From: Chloroflexota bacterium | GTDB lineage: Bacteria; Chloroflexota; Anaerolineae; Anaerolineales; UBA11579 | Length of the DNA: 64,000 nucleotides | NCBI GenBank assembly: GCA_013112575.1 | Contig: JABFGG010000002.1 | Span: 186,001-250,000 of the forward strand | Reading direction: 5' to 3' | Shown here: positions 61,345 to 64,000 of the stretch, piece after piece | Layout of the letters: the number at the start of each line of letters is the position of its first letter | How positions within the stretch are numbered: position 1 is the first letter of the stretch | Made by a program: the position numbers and the translations under genes | The notes under the pieces: model-generated | What the model was told of the DNA's origin: nothing | The model's input: only the letters and a program-made list of their open reading frames with translations | The model's database searches: none

Positions 61345-61350
61345 ATTATA
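61345..61350 (-). promoter_or_regulatory. -10 box of the 61335 gene
   Basis: TATAAT on the minus strand, 9 bases before ATG 61335 with no ribosome binding site, suggesting a leaderless transcript. No clear -35 is seen. Confidence 0.5.
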
Positions 61351-61380
61351 CGCCAAGTTATTCGCATTTCTATTTGAGCT

Positions 61381-63873
61381 TTATAAACCTCTCAGGCGTT
61401 GGAACCAGAACCACATGACATCTTCGGCCGGCTTGCCATGCACCGATATGGACACCCCCTCCAGTTCAACCGGTGGATAATAGCCCTGGGACATGAAGCC
61501 ACTGATCCAGGATTTACCGTTGATGACGTTAAAGAATGCAGCGTAAACATCAACCTGTTCTTGCAAGTCGGGTGTCAGGGCTGTAGCTGCAGGAGAGCCG
61601 GGAGCTAACTCTGCCAGGCTGAGGCAGTTGCCTTCAGGGGCCGCGGCACAACCAGCTATGCCACCATTGGCTGATGGGTAGCCAGCCATGACCACAATTG
61701 GTAATTCAAAGCGCTGCTGAATAGGAAGAATGTCATCGTTAAGTAAATTACTTAATCTTGACTCGATCTCAGATTGGGGTGCATCGGCGCTGTTCCCCAG
61801 TGGGTGATTGAGCTGGATGACGATTAGGTCCGTCTGTTTTAAAAATGAAGGCTGGAGGCGCACTCCATCCGGATAGGGAAGTACCCAGGCAATCGAACCA
61901 TCGAAATGAATGTGCAGGTCAGCAATGAGCGCGCTCCATTTCTGGTCCGCAAAATCGGCGGGCAGATTGGTGTTGCCACCGTTATTCAGTTTGCCACCGG
62001 GCAACGCGGGGGTGAGCCACTCGCCACCCAGGATGAGCATACCCGCACCATTGCGTTGGGCCATATTGGCGTGATGGATGTAAAAAGTGCGGACGCGCTC
62101 AAACCAGGTATTCCACCAGGATTCAGTAAGTTGGGCTTTTAACCACCAGTCCTCGGGGGTATCAGGGAAGTTTGCTCCTGGATAAATGGCGACATTCAAA
62201 CCATTGGCTTTGGCCGTGTCGATCATGCTTACACTGTTTGGCCAGAGGATATCCTGCCCAGGCTCTAAAGCGAGGTTGGGGGCATTATGGTCTACAAAAG
62301 TCCAGGTGGGGGTCAATGTGACCCAATTGCCGCCACTGCTTGCAATGTGTTCGAAAGTAGATGGAGTATAGCTGTCCCAGGAAGGGCGGTAATCTGGATC
62401 GAAGGCCACGCCTGCAATGAAGCTGCTACCCCTTACCTCAATATTGGTAGCTTCTATGGTGGTCGTGCCAAATTCGGGGCTAAGCCAGTGCCAGTCATCC
62501 AGGATGTCGGTGAGGTAGGGTTCCTTCAAAATGTCCGCATCCAGGTAGCGGTATTGATTAAACTCGGCTGTGGCGATTTCCCCTAAGGTGCCGCATTGGG
62601 CGTCGCGACAAAAGCGATAATTCAAACCGTCTGGCACGTCGATGGGACTATAAAGGCGCAGGCCCCAGCGATTGTCCTCGGCATGCCACATGGGTAGTGG
62701 CTCCATCCATTCGTCCAATTCAAACTGGATGTATATCTCGTCCGTGGCGGGTGTGTAGGCCGGGAAATGGAAATCGAACCAGATCGGTTCCGCGGAGTCT
62801 GATTGCCAGGTGGAGATCACATCCAATACTCCTAAACCCTCGCCGCTTTCCGGCACAATGATCTGGCGCAGACGAAAATCACCCAGACCAGTATGTTCGG
62901 CATTCCACATGCCATCTCCCAGCGTGTATTTGTAGCGCAAATCGGCTCCGGCGGGCAGCGAAAGTGTGATGGTGTAGTTATTATCATCAAGCTGTTGCAG
63001 GATGGGCATGCGTTTTGCTAGGGTGCTGACCCCGCCATCGAGGTCTGCAAAGGTGTTGCCGAATTGCAGGAAGTTGCCAGCGAAACGGATAGGCACCCCA
63101 ACAGTAGTGTTCTCCGGGGCACGCACGTTAAAGGTCACGTCCACAAAATCGGTAGGGGTGAGTTGCAAAGAAGCCGGAGTAGCCGAGGCGCTTTTGACGA
63201 TGGCTTCCTGTTTAAAGGTACGGTAGCTGCCGTCCAGGGCATAACCAATAATAAAGTGTTTGCCCTCTGAGAGACCATCCAGGACAAATGATCCGTCCGA
63301 GGCGGTGAAAGTGCGGATGCCGCCTGCCACAACCATCAAGTTAGGGATAGGCACACCGTTATTGATATTGAGGGCTTCACCAACGATACGACCTGTAGCC
63401 ACTATGGCTGGGGTATCTTCCCAACGGCTGACCACGTCTGAGACGGTGGCAGGGCCGTCGACGTAATACATGCGATAACGCACATCACGCCCGTCTGCCG
63501 CTTTTTCGTAGACGCGTTCATCTCCCACGCGTGAATAGCGATATTTGACCACGCTGCCGACCGGCACACGAAGAGTGGCCGTGTAACGAAGGGGAGTTAT
63601 CTGGGTGAGTGCCTGATGTGAGGGATTGAATGGCAATCCGGTGACTTCATCCACCACAGAGAATTGCACGACCGTCCCCGCGGGTGTGTTGGCGGGGATG
63701 TTGACCTCGAAGGTGATCTCAGCTTCGGGGAGACTGGTGCTTTCTTGAATAGATGTTGAAAAGCCGGGGCTCTGAGCAGTTTGCGTGGCAAAAGCCTCGT
63801 TGGGGGTGAGATTACAACTGCCCAGGCCAAGCAGCACAAAGCAGCTGAGGATAAGCGCTAGGCGGCGCGCTAT
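61381..63873 (-). CDS. Large lipoprotein with beta domains and TIM-barrel glycoside-hydrolase-like region
   Basis: About 830 residues if it starts at ATA 63873, or 818 from GTG 63837. The GTG start leaves only MLLGLGSC before the lipobox, too short for export. The frame upstream reads ARRLALILSCFVLLGLGSC, a normal lipoprotein signal with an AGAGG 5 bases before ATA. After the anchor come beta-sandwich domains, a carboxypeptidase-regulatory-like domain (VATGRIVGEALNINNGVPIPNLM with TASDGSFVLDGLSEGKH), and starch-binding-like repeats (RYKYTLGDGMWNAEHTG). A C-terminal region resembles GH113-type barrels (FIAGVAFDPDYRPSWDSYTP; GNWVTLTPTWTF; LILGGEW). A glycan substrate is likely but unproven. It overlaps the upstream stop as ATAG. 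Confidence 0.75.
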   Translation of the reverse strand: MARRLALILSCFVLLGLGSCNLTPNEAFATQTAQSPGFSTSIQESTSLPEAEITFEVNIPANTPAGTVVQFSVVDEVTGLPFNPSHQALTQITPLRYTATLRVPVGSVVKYRYSRVGDERVYEKAADGRDVRYRMYYVDGPATVSDVVSRWEDTPAIVATGRIVGEALNINNGVPIPNLMVVAGGIRTFTASDGSFVLDGLSEGKHFIIGYALDGSYRTFKQEAIVKSASATPASLQLTPTDFVDVTFNVRAPENTTVGVPIRFAGNFLQFGNTFADLDGGVSTLAKRMPILQQLDDNNYTITLSLPAGADLRYKYTLGDGMWNAEHTGLGDFRLRQIIVPESGEGLGVLDVISTWQSDSAEPIWFDFHFPAYTPATDEIYIQFELDEWMEPLPMWHAEDNRWGLRLYSPIDVPDGLNYRFCRDAQCGTLGEIATAEFNQYRYLDADILKEPYLTDILDDWHWLSPEFGTTTIEATNIEVRGSSFIAGVAFDPDYRPSWDSYTPSTFEHIASSGGNWVTLTPTWTFVDHNAPNLALEPGQDILWPNSVSMIDTAKANGLNVAIYPGANFPDTPEDWWLKAQLTESWWNTWFERVRTFYIHHANMAQRNGAGMLILGGEWLTPALPGGKLNNGGNTNLPADFADQKWSALIADLHIHFDGSIAWVLPYPDGVRLQPSFLKQTDLIVIQLNHPLGNSADAPQSEIESRLSNLLNDDILPIQQRFELPIVVMAGYPSANGGIAGCAAAPEGNCLSLAELAPGSPAATALTPDLQEQVDVYAAFFNVINGKSWISGFMSQGYYPPVELEGVSISVHGKPAEDVMWFWFQRLRGL

Positions 63874-64000
63874 GCTGACCTCTGTAATAAACGACGACCC
63901 TGAGCAATATATGCCATGATAATGCTCACAAGATACAGCACGACAAGTGGAATGAGGACCAACATCATGTTAATTGGATCAACCGTTGGTGTTACGGCTG
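63870..64000 (-). CDS. Partial membrane protein at the right edge
   Basis: The reading frame from the window edge to the stop at 63870 gives about 43 residues: AVTPTVDPINMMLVLIPLVVL, then YLVSIIMAYIAQGRRLLQRSA. It has one strong transmembrane helix followed by a basic end, so this is the C-terminus of a membrane protein whose start lies beyond the window. Its stop overlaps the putative start of the large lipoprotein gene (ATAG), indicating an operon. The family cannot be named. Confidence 0.55.
   Translation of the reverse strand, partial: AVTPTVDPINMMLVLIPLVVLYLVSIIMAYIAQGRRLLQRSA

Overview
The window looks like a chromosomal segment of a bacterium of the phylum Chloroflexota, most likely class Anaerolineae. 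This is inferred from gene content and protein style: an Agl23-type glycosyltransferase fused to NHL repeats, Thr/Pro-linker LysM and WD40 lipoproteins, a DUF2089/DUF4097/SHOCT-like operon, a type 2 IPP isomerase and an ADP-forming acyl-CoA synthetase. I ran no database search. No rRNA, CRISPR array, integrase, transposase or phage structural gene was seen. There is one tRNA, tRNA-Leu(GAG).

Layout. 1-1527: an enolase-superfamily enzyme cut by the left edge, then a cyclase-family hydrolase. 1566-3020 (minus): a FabL-like reductase, a zinc-ribbon protein and a DUF309 protein. 3099-6086 (minus): a five-gene operon behind a perfect consensus sigma-70 promoter; four of its products carry five copies of one short helical module. 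6255-7798 (minus): YgfZ and a membrane protein. 7905-16313 (plus): central metabolism, with PEP carboxykinase, ADP-forming acyl-CoA synthetase, adenosine deaminase, thioredoxin reductase, malate dehydrogenase and citrate synthase. 16376-21901: an HD phosphohydrolase and LysM protein (minus), HemW (plus), polyprenyl synthase and IPP isomerase (minus) and acyl carrier protein (plus). 21979-30396 (minus): a TolB-like lipoprotein, succinyl-CoA synthetase, the Agl23/NHL protein, RluB and ScpB. 30455-42179 (plus): surface lipoproteins, a nucleotide-sugar enzyme with a GtrA protein, a broken WD40 lipoprotein gene, a thioesterase, a ChlI-like ATPase, RsmD, a cNMP-binding histidine kinase and an intact WD40 lipoprotein. 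42236-45599 (minus): a Clp-N/site-2-protease fusion, a NUDIX hydrolase and a class II aldolase-like protein. 45786-50416 (plus): a coiled protein, an SPFH protein with a C-terminal DNA-binding domain, an AT-rich membrane-protein gene followed by a decayed copy of the SPFH 3' end, and a BtrH-like protein. 50626-55381: a CoA-binding protein, an unknown helical protein behind a repeat-rich region, a NERD-like protein, FabF and PlsX, then tRNA-Leu. 55558-64000: SCP-2, aldehyde ferredoxin oxidoreductase and NnrDE (plus), then envelope proteins (minus), running into a partial gene at the right edge.

How the genes fit together. Malate dehydrogenase, citrate synthase and SucCD supply part of the TCA cycle. 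PckA and the ADP-forming synthetase link organic acids, acetate and gluconeogenesis. FabF, PlsX, ACP and the FabL-like reductase belong to lipid synthesis; the prenyl synthase and isomerase supply isoprenoid chains. The most unusual parts are the SHOCT-like operon, the SPFH-DNA-binding locus with its AT-rich cargo, the doubly broken WD40 gene, and a recurring pattern of -10 hexamers 6-11 bases before start codons that suggests leaderless transcription.
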